From the NCBI RefSeq assembly GCF_900103865.1, contig NZ_FNII01000022.1:1-50146 (forward strand): DNA of 50,146 nt, in the 5' to 3' direction. Under the pieces are notes generated by a model. It did not search any database and was not told where the DNA came from. It saw only the letters and a program-made list of their open reading frames with translations. A program made the translations under genes and the position numbers. Positions 16,444-26,294 of the stretch are shown here, one piece after another (the first letter of the stretch is position 1; each line of letters opens with the position of its first letter). Origin of the DNA: Vreelandella arcis. GTDB lineage: Bacteria; Pseudomonadota; Gammaproteobacteria; Pseudomonadales; Halomonadaceae.

Positions 16444-17520
16444 TTATTCCGTCATAGACGATTCAGCAATCTGTTGGAATTCTGCCACCAGATCTTCGCC
16501 AATGCGCGGGGCCCACTCGTCATAAACTGGCTGTACGGCCTCCTGGAAGGCGGCAATCTGTTCGTCACTAAGACGAGTGATTTTCATGCCGCGCTCTTCA
16601 AGTTGATTACGCGACCAGTCGTCGTATTCGCTCGAGAGCTGGATTTCGTAATCGGCTGCTTGTAGTGCTGCTTCCTGTATAAGCTCTTGATATTCAGGGT
16701 CTAGGGTGTCCCAGGTGCGCTCGGAAATCATCTTGATAAAGGGCGTATAAACGTGACGGGTCTCGGAGCCGTACTCCTGAACCTCATAAAAATTGGAGGT
16801 CAAAATAGTGCTCCAGGGGTTTTCCTGGCCGTCGACAACGCCCTGTTCCATGGCGGAGAACAGCTCGCCAAACGCCATGGGCGTGGGGTTAGCGCCCAAT
16901 GCCTCCCAAATGGCTAGGTGCACCGGGTTTTCCATCGTACGAATGGTCAGGCCGCGAACGTCTAAGCCCGCCACGTCTTCTGGCGAGGAGACTTCCCGGG
17001 CGCTATTGGAGAGCTGCCGAAAGCCGTTCTCAGAAAATGCCAAGGCTTTGATGCCGCTACCATCGAACGCGTCAAGCATTTCCTGGGCGGCATCGCTACG
17101 CATAGCCTCAACGGCAGCTTCCCGGGTAGGCAGCAAGAAGGGCAGGTCAAAAACAGCCAGTTCCTCCACATAGCTAGTGGCAGGGGACGATGAAGGGTAG
17201 GTCATATCCAGCGTGCCGGTCTGCAGCATCTCCATCATCTGCACGTCGTCACCGAGTTGGCTGTTGGGGAAGACATTAACGGTGATGCGCCCTTCACTGC
17301 GCTGGTCAAGAATATCCGCAAAGTACTGGCTAGAGATGTACTGAGGCGAGCTTTCGGCCAAGCCAAGCCCCATGCGTAAGGTGACACTGCCGTGGTCGCC
17401 GACTGTGTCACCCTCAATCTCTGGCGGGTCGGATAAATCGGGCGTTTGCGCGTAGGCGATGCCCGAGCTGAGCAGTGTGGCACCGGTCATTAACAGGGTG
17501 CGTTTCCAAAGATGATGCAT
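16444..17520 (-). CDS. dctP: Orphan TRAP transporter solute-binding protein (DctP family)
   Basis: This 358-residue periplasmic binding protein has a signal peptide ending near residue 25 (GIAYAQ). The DctP domain shows NSQLGDDVQMMEMLQTGTLDMTY, the ligand arginine in GLTIRTMENP, then NPTPMAFGELFSAMEQGVVDGQENPWS. The ATG at 17520 sits 10 bases after AGGAG; a GTG three codons upstream is too close to the ribosome site. No dctQ or dctM lies beside it, and a terminator follows. Its promoter shares an identical 23-bp element with the complete TRAP system at 24993-28009, so it may use that membrane pair or one encoded elsewhere. Confidence 0.9.
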   Translation of the reverse strand: MHHLWKRTLLMTGATLLSSGIAYAQTPDLSDPPEIEGDTVGDHGSVTLRMGLGLAESSPQYISSQYFADILDQRSEGRITVNVFPNSQLGDDVQMMEMLQTGTLDMTYPSSSPATSYVEELAVFDLPFLLPTREAAVEAMRSDAAQEMLDAFDGSGIKALAFSENGFRQLSNSAREVSSPEDVAGLDVRGLTIRTMENPVHLAIWEALGANPTPMAFGELFSAMEQGVVDGQENPWSTILTSNFYEVQEYGSETRHVYTPFIKMISERTWDTLDPEYQELIQEAALQAADYEIQLSSEYDDWSRNQLEERGMKITRLSDEQIAAFQEAVQPVYDEWAPRIGEDLVAEFQQIAESSMTE

Positions 17521-17850
17521 AGTCGTCACTCTCCTGGCGTGCTGCAGGCCGCTTTGCTAAGAGCATCTTCCAAGCGAGCTACAGCGTGGTTGCTATTGTT
17601 GTTGTATGTAAGCGGCGCTCACGCAGAGGGTGCGAACGCCACAGCCCTTAGCTGAATGTCTACCGATTTGCTGATATGTTCAACATATACTTTTGTATGT
17701 ATCGACGCCATAGTAAAGACAGCGTACCGTCATGGTATCCCTCCCCTACATTTTAGGGAGTTTACTGAATCGATGATGTTGGTAGGGCCGTTTTCGTGTC
17801 TTACGCATGCCTACTAACTTTTATATTTACTTTAGGCGTGGAGCGGAACC
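17521..17850. promoter_or_regulatory. Divergent promoter region with a 23-bp element shared with 28106-28128
   Basis: This 330-bp gap between dctP and the xylonate-type dehydratase contains, at 17677-17699, an element identical over 23 bases to 28106-28128. It starts with the palindrome TGTTCAACA (17677-17685) and ends with ATAC-TTTT-GTAT (17687-17698). It fits the GT-N3-AC pattern of FadR-type GntR operators. The likely regulator is the GntR protein at 20646. No RNA gene or open frame is evident in the rest of the gap. Confidence 0.62.
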
Positions 17851-19653
17851 ATGGTCAATTCTCAGCGAATAACTTCTGAACAGTTGCGTTCACGTTACTG
17901 GTTCGATAACCCCGATCACCCCGGTACCACAGCGCTGTGCATTGAGCGCTACCTTAATTACGGTATCACGCTGGATGAGCTGACCAGCGGCAAGCCGATT
18001 ATCGGTATTTGCCAATCGGGTTCGGATTTAACCCCGTGCAATCGCCATCACATTGACCTGGTAAAACGGGTCAAAGATGGTATCCGCGCGGCGGGCGGGG
18101 TGCCGTTTGAGTTCCCCATGCACCCGATTCACGAGAACGTTCGGCGTCCCACCGCCGCGCTGGATCGTAACCTGGCTTACTTGGGGCTGGTGGAAGTGCT
18201 GCACGGCTATCCGTTAGACGGGGTGGTTCTGACCACTGGCTGTGATAAAACCACCCCGGCTGCGCTGATGGCCGCGGCAACGGTGAATATTCCGGCCATT
18301 GTGCTCTCCGGTGGTCCGATGCTCAACGGCTGGCGCGGCGCCGAGCGGGTGGGCTCGGGCACGATTATTTGGGAGCTACGCAAGCGCCTGGCGGCGGGCG
18401 ATATCGACTACGCAGAGTTTCTTTCCCGTGCCAGCGATTCAGCGCCCTCAATTGGCCACTGCAATACCATGGGCACCGCTTCCACCATGAACTCCATGGC
18501 CGAAGTGTTGGGCATGAGCCTGCCGGGTTCAGCGGTGATTCCCGCGCCCTATAAAGAGCGCGCGATGGTGTCCTACGACACCGGCACGCGGATTGTCGAT
18601 ATGGTCTGGGAGGATCTGCGCCCGCTGGATATTCTGACCCGCGAAGCGTTTGAAAACGCCATTGTGGCGTGCTCGGCCTTGGGTGGTTCCTCCAATGCGC
18701 CGGTGCATATCAATGGGATTGCTCGCCATGCGGGTATTACGCTGGATAACGATGATTGGCAACGCCTGGGTCATGAAATCCCACTGTTGGCCAACGTCAT
18801 GCCCGCCGGTGCTTTCCTGTGCGAAGAGTTCTACCGCGCCGGGGGCGTGCCCGCGATCCTCCATGAGCTACAAACGGCGGGTAAGCTGCACGGCAGTGCG
18901 CTGACGGTCAATGGCCGCTCGCTGGGCGATAATGTACAGGGCCGTGAAACCCAAGACCCCGATGTGATTTGTCGCTATAACGACTCGTTGGTGGATCATG
19001 CGGGCTTCCTCAACCTCAAGGGCAACCTGTTCGACTCGGCGCTGATGAAAACCAGCGTGATCTCCCGGGATTTCCGCGAGCGCTTCCTGAATGACCCCAG
19101 CGACCCGGACGCCTTTGAAGGCAAGGTAGTGGTTTTTGATGGCTCCGAGGATTACCACGCCCGTATTGACGACCCGGCTCTGAACATCGATGCGCACACC
19201 ATTCTGGTGATGCGCGGGGCCGGACCGGTAGGCCACCCCGGCGGTGCCGAAGTGGTCAATATGCAGCCGCCGGAGGCGCTGATCAAACAGGGTATCGAAT
19301 CGCTGCCCTGCCTGGGCGATGGCCGCCAGTCGGGCACGTCGGGCTCGCCGTCGATTCTCAACGCCTCCCCGGAAGCCGCCACGGGCGGTGGCTTGGCGTT
19401 GCTGGAAAGCGGCGACCGGCTAAGGGTCGACCTAAAGCGCTGCAAAGTGCAGCTACTCATTGACGCCAGCGAATTGGAAGCGCGCCGCGAGCGTTTGGCC
19501 CAACAGGGTGGCTACCGCTACCCCGGCCATCAGACCCCCTGGCAGGAGATCCAGCGCAGTATGGTCGAACCACTGGATCGCGGCATGACGCTTATCCCAG
19601 CAGCCCAGTATCGCGATGTGGCCCGCCAGCATCCGCCCAGGGATAATCATTAA
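17851..19653 (+). CDS. xylD: IlvD/Edd-family D-xylonate dehydratase
   Basis: This 600-residue iron-sulfur dehydratase is very like the Caulobacter XylD type: [27 protein letters not shown] and [13 protein letters not shown]. The cluster cysteines are C63 (LTPCNRHH), C131 (TTGCDKTTP) and C204 ([12 protein letters not shown]). The C-terminal part has [21 protein letters not shown]. It converts D-xylonate, or a related aldonate, to its 2-keto-3-deoxy acid. The ribosome site GGAGCGG precedes the ATG. It heads an operon with a drug/metabolite-type transporter, a GntR regulator and an aldose 1-dehydrogenase. Specificity between pentonates and D-galactonate-type acids is not certain. Confidence 0.87.
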   Translation: MVNSQRITSEQLRSRYWFDNPDHPGTTALCIERYLNYGITLDELTSGKPIIGICQSGSDLTPCNRHHIDLVKRVKDGIRAAGGVPFEFPMHPIHENVRRPTAALDRNLAYLGLVEVLHGYPLDGVVLTTGCDKTTPAALMAAATVNIPAIVLSGGPMLNGWRGAERVGSGTIIWELRKRLAAGDIDYAEFLSRASDSAPSIGHCNTMGTASTMNSMAEVLGMSLPGSAVIPAPYKERAMVSYDTGTRIVDMVWEDLRPLDILTREAFENAIVACSALGGSSNAPVHINGIARHAGITLDNDDWQRLGHEIPLLANVMPAGAFLCEEFYRAGGVPAILHELQTAGKLHGSALTVNGRSLGDNVQGRETQDPDVICRYNDSLVDHAGFLNLKGNLFDSALMKTSVISRDFRERFLNDPSDPDAFEGKVVVFDGSEDYHARIDDPALNIDAHTILVMRGAGPVGHPGGAEVVNMQPPEALIKQGIESLPCLGDGRQSGTSGSPSILNASPEAATGGGLALLESGDRLRVDLKRCKVQLLIDASELEARRERLAQQGGYRYPGHQTPWQEIQRSMVEPLDRGMTLIPAAQYRDVARQHPPRDNH

Positions 19654-19669
19654 AGGGATAAGCATTAAG

Positions 19670-20614
19670 ATGAGCCGTTTGAGTACCTTGTCGCATCGCC
19701 AGCAAGGCCTGTTATTGACGGGTGGCGGCGCGATAATAATGGCACCCGATGCCTTGCTGATTAAGGTGGCCGATCTGCCCGATGCGGAAATTCTGATGTG
19801 GCGTGGCTTTCTTTCGGGATTAGGTTTTCTACTGATTGCCCTGCTGCGCTATGGCCGTGGCACCCTGGCGGCTTATCGTCGTTGCGGCTGGACGGGCATC
19901 GCCGTGGCGCTGCTATTTAGCCTGACCACCTGTGGTTTCGTGCTGGGCAATCAGTACACCAAAGCGGGCAACGTGTTGATGATACTGGCAAGTTCGCCGC
20001 TTATCGCTGCCGTGCTCTCCTGGGTCATTCTCAAGGAGCGTTTACCCAGGCGCACTTGGCTGGCGATTTGTCTTTGCATGCTCGGCATCGCAATGATTGC
20101 GCTCGACGACGCAGGCGCAGGTTCCTGGGTGGGTAACGCTTTCGCTTTAATGGCGGCGACGACTCTGGCGATTAATTTTACCCTCTGCCGTACGCGCCCA
20201 GGTGTCGATATGAGCCCAATGCTGGTGTTCAACGGCATTGTCGTCGGCAGCATCGCTGGGCTGTTTTGGCTTGCGGGAAGCGAGCCGACCCTGCCAGCAA
20301 CGAACCAACTCGCCGTGGTCATCCTCCTGTGCCTGATCATTGTGCCTTGTGGGGTCACGTTGCTGCAGCGTGGACCGCTGTATCTGCCCTCTGCCGAAGT
20401 GGGCTTGTTACTCCTGCTGGAAGTGGTAGTGGGCACGCTGTTGGCCTGGTGGATTCTAGGCGAACAACCTGCCCCGGTGGCCATGGTCGGTGGCGTTCTA
20501 GTGCTGGGCACACTGAGTGCTAAAGGCCTTTATGAACGGCGTCTGGAACTGAGGCAGCGGGCAGTGCTTGAAGCTGCGCTGCCGGTAACAGTAGACCGGT
20601 CAAGTACGTTATGA
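19670..20614 (+). CDS. EamA/DMT-family inner-membrane transporter
   Basis: This 314-residue protein carries ten hydrophobic segments arranged as two EamA repeats (about residues 12-135 and 150-285). Motifs are ILMWRGFLSGLGF, TKAGNVLMILASSPLIAAVLSWVILKERLP (read in parts) and, in the second repeat, EVGLLLLLEVVVGTLLAWWILGEQP. The ATG at 19670 follows AAAGGGA at about 11 bases; an in-frame upstream start would overlap the dehydratase by 38 bases. It lies between dehydratase and regulator genes, so a role in uptake or efflux of a sugar or sugar acid is likely, but the substrate is unknown. Confidence 0.85.
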   Translation: MSRLSTLSHRQQGLLLTGGGAIIMAPDALLIKVADLPDAEILMWRGFLSGLGFLLIALLRYGRGTLAAYRRCGWTGIAVALLFSLTTCGFVLGNQYTKAGNVLMILASSPLIAAVLSWVILKERLPRRTWLAICLCMLGIAMIALDDAGAGSWVGNAFALMAATTLAINFTLCRTRPGVDMSPMLVFNGIVVGSIAGLFWLAGSEPTLPATNQLAVVILLCLIIVPCGVTLLQRGPLYLPSAEVGLLLLLEVVVGTLLAWWILGEQPAPVAMVGGVLVLGTLSAKGLYERRLELRQRAVLEAALPVTVDRSSTL

Positions 20615-20645
20615 TGAGCAGGAATCGAAACAGGGTCTTATCGCA

Positions 20646-21437
20646 GTGACGTCATCTCCCAGTAAACCAATAGCGCGCCCCAATATCGCCGAACATCTCG
20701 CTGAGGAAATCTTCAGCGGGCGCTATCATCCCGGGGATTTTGTACCTCGTGAAATGGATTTATGCGAACGCTTTGCGATTAATCGCTCGGCGGTGCGTAG
20801 CGATCTGCGTCAGTTGGTTGATGCCGGTATTATTGAGCGAATTTCCGGCCATGGCTCCAAGGTGCGTGAGTACTCGGAGTGGCATATTCTCGACGCCCAG
20901 GTGACCGATTGGTTAACCCGCTACGCCGCGCCCAATCCCGAAATTCAGCGCGAAATCCTTGCCTTCCGACTGGATGTGGAGCCCTATGTGGCGATGACCG
21001 CCGCCAAGCGGGCTAAGGCGCGTGATTTGGTTGCCATCGAAGAGGCCTTTGAAGGACTGGGGCAGAATTTACGTAATGCCACCTGCGAAGAGGAGCGGCG
21101 GCTGCATAGCGAGTGCGATGTCGCCTTTCACGAGGCGATCTTCAAAGCGACCCATAATATCGTCTGGGCGCAGCTATCGCATATTCTGCGCCCTTCTATC
21201 TTTATGCTGGTCTCCATGTCCAACGAGAACGCGCCGGATCCTGAAGAGAGCTTGGAGCGCCACCGTCGGCTGATGGAGAGTATTCGGTTGCGCCGCCCCC
21301 GGGAGGCGTTTTTAGCCTCCCAAGCCGTATTGGCCGGCACCGCCGCAGCGCTGGGGCTTGAGCACAGCACCAGCTCGTTGGGCCGTAGTGTCGAGCTGCC
21401 CCACACCGCCCCTGAACCCATATTCAATGGTAAATAA
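20646..21437 (+). CDS. GntR-family regulator with FCD domain (second)
   Basis: This 263-residue regulator starts at GTG 20646. The winged helix spans about residues 10-80 (NIAEHLAEEIFSGRYHPGDFVP, LCERFAINRSAVRSDLRQL). The FCD domain follows, with D and H in SECDVAFHEAIF and H in LERHRRLMESI. The last FCD histidine, seen in the regulator at 11906, is not evident: the corresponding helix reads LASQAVLAGTAAAL. Metal binding may therefore differ. It sits inside the xylD-type operon and probably controls the two divergent promoter regions carrying the 23-bp element, responding to an aldonate. Confidence 0.9.
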   Translation: MTSSPSKPIARPNIAEHLAEEIFSGRYHPGDFVPREMDLCERFAINRSAVRSDLRQLVDAGIIERISGHGSKVREYSEWHILDAQVTDWLTRYAAPNPEIQREILAFRLDVEPYVAMTAAKRAKARDLVAIEEAFEGLGQNLRNATCEEERRLHSECDVAFHEAIFKATHNIVWAQLSHILRPSIFMLVSMSNENAPDPEESLERHRRLMESIRLRRPREAFLASQAVLAGTAAALGLEHSTSSLGRSVELPHTAPEPIFNGK

Positions 21438-21450
21438 CAAAGGCAAGCGT

Positions 21451-22377
21451 ATGTCTGACTTCAACCTCGGTTTGGTGGGCGTTGGCAAAATCGTCCGCGA
21501 CCAGCACCTCCCGGCAATCGCCGCCACCCCGAACTGCCAGCTTATCGCTACGGCAGATCCCTACGCCTCACTGCCGGATCTACCCGCCTATCAAGACCTG
21601 GAAGCGATGCTCGACGCCCACCCTGAAATTACCACCGTCTCAATCTGCACGCCGACGCACCTGCGCTATTCCCAGGCGCGGGCAGCGCTGATGCGTGGCA
21701 AGCACGTGCTGCTTGAAAAGCCACCGGGGGCGACGTTAAGCGAAGTGGAGGACTTGATTGCCTGCGCCGAGAAGCAGGGCGTTAGCCTGTTTGCCGCCTG
21801 GCACTCGCGGTTTGCCCCCGGCGTGGCGAATGCCCAGCAGTGGCTCGCGGAACGGAAGGTTCAGCGGGTTGAAATCGTGTGGAAGGAGGACGTGCGGGTA
21901 TGGCATCCGGGGCAGGCATGGATCTGGGAGCCCGGTGGGATGGGCGTTTTCGACCCGGGTATTAACGCGCTGTCGATTGCCACGGCGATCTTGCCCCAGC
22001 CGTTCTTTCTGCAACAGGCGCGGTTGCTGGTGCCGAGTAATGCGCAAACACCGATTGCCGCTGAGTTATCCTTTACCGACCCAGAGGGTGCGGCGATTGA
22101 GGCCGATTTTGACTTTCGTCAGAGCGGCCCGCCCACCTGGGATATGCATATCGACAGTGATGGCAGCCGTTTGAGTCTCACCCAGGGCGGCTGTCGTCTG
22201 ATGATCGACGATGAACTTATCATCGACGCTGAAGAACGCGAGTATCAAGGTTTATATGCGCGCTTTGCCGAGCTAATCGCCAACGGGCGCAGCGAGGTAG
22301 ATGTGGCCCCGCTGCGCCAGGTCGCCGATGCGTTTCTATACGGTCATCGTGAAACCACCGACGCCTTTATCGAGTAA
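21451..22377 (+). CDS. Gfo/Idh/MocA-type L-arabinose / D-galactose 1-dehydrogenase (AraA-like)
   Basis: This 308-residue enzyme oxidises an aldose at C1 to the lactone. The N-terminal Rossmann motif is GLVGVGKIVRDQHLPAI. The EKPP motif (LLEKPPGATLSEVE) holds the family lysine. The block WKEDVRVWHPGQAWIWEPGG, with FDPGINALSI, is characteristic of the Azospirillum AraA / Pseudomonas galactose dehydrogenase group, whose length of about 309 residues also matches. The ATG at 21451 lies 13 bases after the GntR stop. Its gene and the KGSADH gene converge with only 7 bases between, leaving no room for a conventional terminator. Confidence 0.87.
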   Translation: MSDFNLGLVGVGKIVRDQHLPAIAATPNCQLIATADPYASLPDLPAYQDLEAMLDAHPEITTVSICTPTHLRYSQARAALMRGKHVLLEKPPGATLSEVEDLIACAEKQGVSLFAAWHSRFAPGVANAQQWLAERKVQRVEIVWKEDVRVWHPGQAWIWEPGGMGVFDPGINALSIATAILPQPFFLQQARLLVPSNAQTPIAAELSFTDPEGAAIEADFDFRQSGPPTWDMHIDSDGSRLSLTQGGCRLMIDDELIIDAEEREYQGLYARFAELIANGRSEVDVAPLRQVADAFLYGHRETTDAFIE

Positions 22378-22384
22378 CGCTGGT

Positions 22385-23959
22385 TTATTCACGCTTGCCA
22401 TCGACCAGGCGTGATACGCCAAAGGGGTTACCGTCACGGAGTGCCTCGGGCAGTAGTCCTTCCGGCAGCGCCTGGTAGCACACCGGGCGCAGGAAGCGGA
22501 AAATCGCTGCGCTGCCCACCGAAGTCGTGCGCGAATCCGAGGTCGCCGGGTAGGGCCCGCCATGCACCATGGCGTGGCAGACTTCCACCCCGGTGGGCCA
22601 GCCGTTGGCGAGAATCCGCCCCGCCTTGCGCTCCAGGGTTGGCAGGAGCTGGCGAGCGGCCTCCAAGTCACCGTCATCCATGTGTAGCGTAATGGTTAGC
22701 TGGCCTTCGAGCTGAGCCGCAACGCGCGCCACTTCCTGGGCGTCGGTACAGGCGATCACCAGCGAGGTCGCACCGAATACCTCCTCCTGGAGAGCGGGTT
22801 CGCTGAGAAATGCCTCGGCCTGGGTGACAAACAGCCCCGCTTGGCAAGGGTGAGCCGTGTCGCCGGCCTGACCGCGCGCCACTTCGGTGACCTTGGCGTG
22901 GTTGGCTAGTCGACCGACCCCTTGCTGGTAGGCATCATGAATGCCCGGCGTCAGCATGGTCTGGGCCGCGCTGCCCTTGACCCCTTCACCGGCTGCCTCA
23001 ACAAAGGCATCCAGTTCTGGCCCTTGAACTGCAATCACCAGCCCTGGGTTGGTGCAGAACTGACCGGCCCCCATGTTGAGCGAGCCGACAAACCCTTCGG
23101 CGATGGCTTTGCCGCGTGCCTTAAGCGCTTCTGGCAGCAGAAACACCGGGTTGATGGAGCTCATCTCGGCATAGACGGGGATTGGCTGCGGCCGTGCTTG
23201 GGCGGTGGCCATTAGTGCCGTGCCGCCGCTGCGTGAACCTGTGAAACCCACTGCCTGAATGCGCGGGTCGGCGACTAGCGCCTGGCCAATCTCTTTGCCC
23301 GAACCAAACAGCAGTGAAAAGACGCCTTCAGGCAGATTGCACTTGGCAACGGCGCGCTGAATGGCGCGACCCACCAGCTCAGAGGTGCCGGGGTGGGCGG
23401 AGTGGCCTTTGACCACCACCGGGCAGCCAGCGGCCAGCGCCGAGGCAGTGTCGCCACCGGCAACGCTAAAGGCGAGCGGGAAGTTGCTGGCGCCAAACAC
23501 CGCTACCGGGCCCAGGCCGATATGCCGCTGGCGAAGGTCAACACGCGGCATCGGTTCGCGATCAGGCATTGCCGGATCAATGCGTACATCCAGCCACTCG
23601 CCGGCCCGGACTACGTTGGCGAACAAGCGTAGTTGGCCGCAGGTACGCCCACGCTCGCCCTGCAGGCGGGCTTCGGGCAGGCCGGTTTCGGCGACGCCAC
23701 GCTCGGTTAGCTCATCGCCAATCGCATCGATCTCGTTGGCGATGGTTTCGAGGAACACGGCCCGATCTTCGAGCGAGGTTTCGCGGTAGATACCGTAAGC
23801 CGCCTCGGCGAGTTCACAGGCACGCTCGACCTCGGCCTTGCCGCCGCCAGCGTAGGTTGGTTGCAGCGTTTCGCCGGTGGCGGGGTTAACCGCCTTAATA
23901 TCAGCTTGTTGGCCACTAATGGCCTGCTGCCCGATAAGTAGTTTGCCTTCCAAAGTCAT
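22385..23959 (-). CDS. 2-oxoglutarate semialdehyde (2,5-dioxovalerate) dehydrogenase
   Basis: This 524-residue aldehyde dehydrogenase performs the last step of the Weimberg-type pathway, oxidising 2-oxoglutarate semialdehyde to 2-oxoglutarate. It shows the family fingerprints [42 protein letters not shown] and the glutamate in YAEMSSINP. The catalytic cysteine is in [12 protein letters not shown]. It also has [19 protein letters not shown], all typical of the pathway-specific KGSADH group rather than general aldehyde dehydrogenases. It follows the AraD1-type gene by 17 bases, so the two final steps are expressed together. Confidence 0.92.
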   Translation of the reverse strand: MTLEGKLLIGQQAISGQQADIKAVNPATGETLQPTYAGGGKAEVERACELAEAAYGIYRETSLEDRAVFLETIANEIDAIGDELTERGVAETGLPEARLQGERGRTCGQLRLFANVVRAGEWLDVRIDPAMPDREPMPRVDLRQRHIGLGPVAVFGASNFPLAFSVAGGDTASALAAGCPVVVKGHSAHPGTSELVGRAIQRAVAKCNLPEGVFSLLFGSGKEIGQALVADPRIQAVGFTGSRSGGTALMATAQARPQPIPVYAEMSSINPVFLLPEALKARGKAIAEGFVGSLNMGAGQFCTNPGLVIAVQGPELDAFVEAAGEGVKGSAAQTMLTPGIHDAYQQGVGRLANHAKVTEVARGQAGDTAHPCQAGLFVTQAEAFLSEPALQEEVFGATSLVIACTDAQEVARVAAQLEGQLTITLHMDDGDLEAARQLLPTLERKAGRILANGWPTGVEVCHAMVHGGPYPATSDSRTTSVGSAAIFRFLRPVCYQALPEGLLPEALRDGNPFGVSRLVDGKRE

Positions 23960-23976
23960 AAAACCTCCTGCTGGGG

Positions 23977-24963
23977 TTAGAGCGATTGAATAGTGATAGC
24001 CGGTGCGTCTGCTTCTACCCGGAGCGGGTTACGCAGGGCCCGGCCGAACTCGCTGATACGGATCTCAAAGCGATCGCCTTCGCGAACTTTAATGCCGTCA
24101 GCGAAGCTCAGCGTTGCGGTACCGAAAAAGTGCACATGGACATCGCCGGGTCGGCGGAAGCCAGCGTATTTAAAGTGGTGGTACTCCAGGTTGGCCAGGC
24201 TGTGGGCCATGTTGGCCTCGCCGGTGAGAAAGGGCTTTTCCCACAGTGTTTCGCCACCGCGCTGGATACGGCTGGTACCTTCTAAATGCGCCGGCAGTTC
24301 GCCGATCAACAGCTCAGGCCCAAAGCTGCAGGCGCGTAGCTTGGAGTGGGCCAGCCACAGATAATTGAAGCGCTCGGTGACGTGATCAGAAAACTCGTTG
24401 CCGAGGGCGTAACCGACACGCCAGGGTTGGCCATCGTCGCCAATCACGTAGAGGCCCGCCAGCTCCGGCTCCTCGCCCGCATCTTCGGCGAAAGCGGGGG
24501 AGGGAATCTCAGCCTCCGGTGCGACGACGCATTGACCATCGCCCTTATAGAACCACTCAGGCTGTGAGCCTAGTTGGCCTGCGTCGGGTTTGCCACCTTC
24601 CACCCCCAGCTTGAACATCCGCATGGAGTCGGTCATGTCCTCCTCCGCGGCCTGGGCTTTGGCGTGCATCGCCGAGCGGGTATCGGCGCTGCCCAGGTGG
24701 GTGAGGCCGGTGCCGGTCACCAAACAGTGCGCCGGGTCAGTATGCGTCAGCGGTGGCAGCAAGCGCTTGTCGTCGACCAGCTCCTGATAATCAAGGCGCG
24801 TGTCGGTCAACGCTTCCGTCAGCATGTCGCTGAGTGGCTTACCGGCGCTAATCGCCCGGTTGGCCAGAGTGTAGGTATCGCAGTCGAGCAGTCTGACCTG
24901 CTGTTCGCTCTCGACCAGGGCGGCGCGAACCTGGCCCTGATGGTCACACTGAATCAGTCGCAT
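23977..24963 (-). CDS. AraD1-type FAH-family 2-keto-3-deoxy-L-arabinonate dehydratase
   Basis: This 328-residue protein of the AraD1 (GguC) group in the FAH fold has [27 protein letters not shown], the ExE metal pair in [15 protein letters not shown], and [21 protein letters not shown]. It is distinct in length and motifs from the XylX-like protein at 3098. Members are linked to dehydration of 2-keto-3-deoxy-pentonates to 2-oxoglutarate semialdehyde. The ATG at 24963 is chosen for its GAGGAG ribosome site 8 bases upstream; the longer open frame overlaps dctM. It is cotranscribed with the TRAP genes upstream and KGSADH downstream. Confidence 0.85.
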   Translation of the reverse strand: MRLIQCDHQGQVRAALVESEQQVRLLDCDTYTLANRAISAGKPLSDMLTEALTDTRLDYQELVDDKRLLPPLTHTDPAHCLVTGTGLTHLGSADTRSAMHAKAQAAEEDMTDSMRMFKLGVEGGKPDAGQLGSQPEWFYKGDGQCVVAPEAEIPSPAFAEDAGEEPELAGLYVIGDDGQPWRVGYALGNEFSDHVTERFNYLWLAHSKLRACSFGPELLIGELPAHLEGTSRIQRGGETLWEKPFLTGEANMAHSLANLEYHHFKYAGFRRPGDVHVHFFGTATLSFADGIKVREGDRFEIRISEFGRALRNPLRVEADAPAITIQSL

Positions 24964-24992
24964 GGCGGTCTCCTCATGCTGGGTGGCGGTTA

Positions 24993-26294
24993 TCATAGTG
25001 GCCAAATGGCCAGTTGCGGCCACTTCAATAGCGCCGCGAGTACGCACAGCTGAATGGCCATAAAGGGCAATACGGACAGGTAAATATCCTTCAGGCTGAT
25101 ATCCGGCGGTGCCACGCTTTTAAGGTAGAAGGCGGCAGGCCCGAAGGGGGGGGACAGGAAGGACACCTGCATATTCACGGCGAACAGAATGCCGAACCAG
25201 ATCGGGTCGAAACCAAGCTGAATAATAATGGGCAGAAAGATCGGCAGGGCCAACATGGCGATCCCGATCCAGTCGAGGAATAGCCCGAGTACCAACATGA
25301 TCGCCATCATCACTAGGATGATCACAATTGGCGCTACATCGAGCCCCAGGATCAAGCTTGATACAAAGCGGTTGCCGCCCATCAGGTTGTAGACGCCCAC
25401 CAGGGCGGCGGCACCGATGCCGATCCAGATGATCATCCCGCAGGTGTTCATGGTCTGCCCCAAGCTATGGTGCAGCATGCCTGGAGTGAATTCGCCGCGA
25501 ACAATGGTGGCAAGCAGCACGCCAAAGACACCCATGGCCGCCGCTTCGGTGACCGAGGCGATACCGCCGTAGATGGTGCCCAGTACTAAAAAGGCAATCA
25601 GCCCTGGTAGAACAATGGCTTTAACCGCGTCCAGCTTAGTGGCGAAGGGATTGTCTTGGGTGTTTTTATCTAACGGTGGGCCCAGCGAGGGGTTCTTCAG
25701 ACAGCGCACAAGTACATAGGCGATGTAGGAACCCATCAGGATTACCGCCGGGGTAACGGCAGCTGCGAACAGGTCGGCAATCGATACGCTGGCAATCAGG
25801 CCGTAGATAATCAGCACAATCGACGGCGGCATCATGGTGCCCAGGGCGCCACCGGCACACACCACGCCAATGGAAAGACGCTTGTCGTAGCCCAACCTGA
25901 GCATTTGCGGCAGCGCCAGGATGCCTAGTAACACGATCTCCCCACCGATAATGCCCGAGAGGGCGGCCAGGAAGAAGGCCACGACAATGGTCTGCACCGC
26001 GACGCCGCCCGGTAAGCGCCCGGCGAAAACGCGCATGGCATTGAACAAATCTTTGGCGATGCCGGATCGATCCAGGAGCGATGCCATCAACACGAACATG
26101 GGCACTGCCACTAGCGAATACTCGGTGATAAACCCATAGACGCGGCTGGTGACCAGTGGCAGTGCCGCCTCGCCGAACCAGCCGAAGGTGAACGCCATTG
26201 CGACCAAGCCAGTAATGAACGCCAGCGGCAAACCGGTGACCAGCAGCGCGAAGATAGCTCCCACCATGAGGATGGTGGCGGTTGAAATATCCAT
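24993..26294 (-). CDS. dctM: TRAP transporter large permease (DctM family)
   Basis: This 433-residue multi-helix protein has family motifs GLPLAFITGLVAM, VPMFVLMASLLDRSGIAKDLF, SGIIGGEIVLLGILALPQM, TMMPPSIVLIIYGL, IASVTEAAAMGVFGVL and FLSPPFGPAAFYL. The second transport half has LGLFLDWIGIAMLALPIFLPI. It lacks the extra N-terminal segment of the DctM at 9357 and belongs to a different DctM subgroup. It overlaps dctQ by one base. From its operon with AraD1-type and KGSADH genes, it probably imports a pentonate or related acid. Confidence 0.92.
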   Translation of the reverse strand: MDISTATILMVGAIFALLVTGLPLAFITGLVAMAFTFGWFGEAALPLVTSRVYGFITEYSLVAVPMFVLMASLLDRSGIAKDLFNAMRVFAGRLPGGVAVQTIVVAFFLAALSGIIGGEIVLLGILALPQMLRLGYDKRLSIGVVCAGGALGTMMPPSIVLIIYGLIASVSIADLFAAAVTPAVILMGSYIAYVLVRCLKNPSLGPPLDKNTQDNPFATKLDAVKAIVLPGLIAFLVLGTIYGGIASVTEAAAMGVFGVLLATIVRGEFTPGMLHHSLGQTMNTCGMIIWIGIGAAALVGVYNLMGGNRFVSSLILGLDVAPIVIILVMMAIMLVLGLFLDWIGIAMLALPIFLPIIIQLGFDPIWFGILFAVNMQVSFLSPPFGPAAFYLKSVAPPDISLKDIYLSVLPFMAIQLCVLAALLKWPQLAIWPL

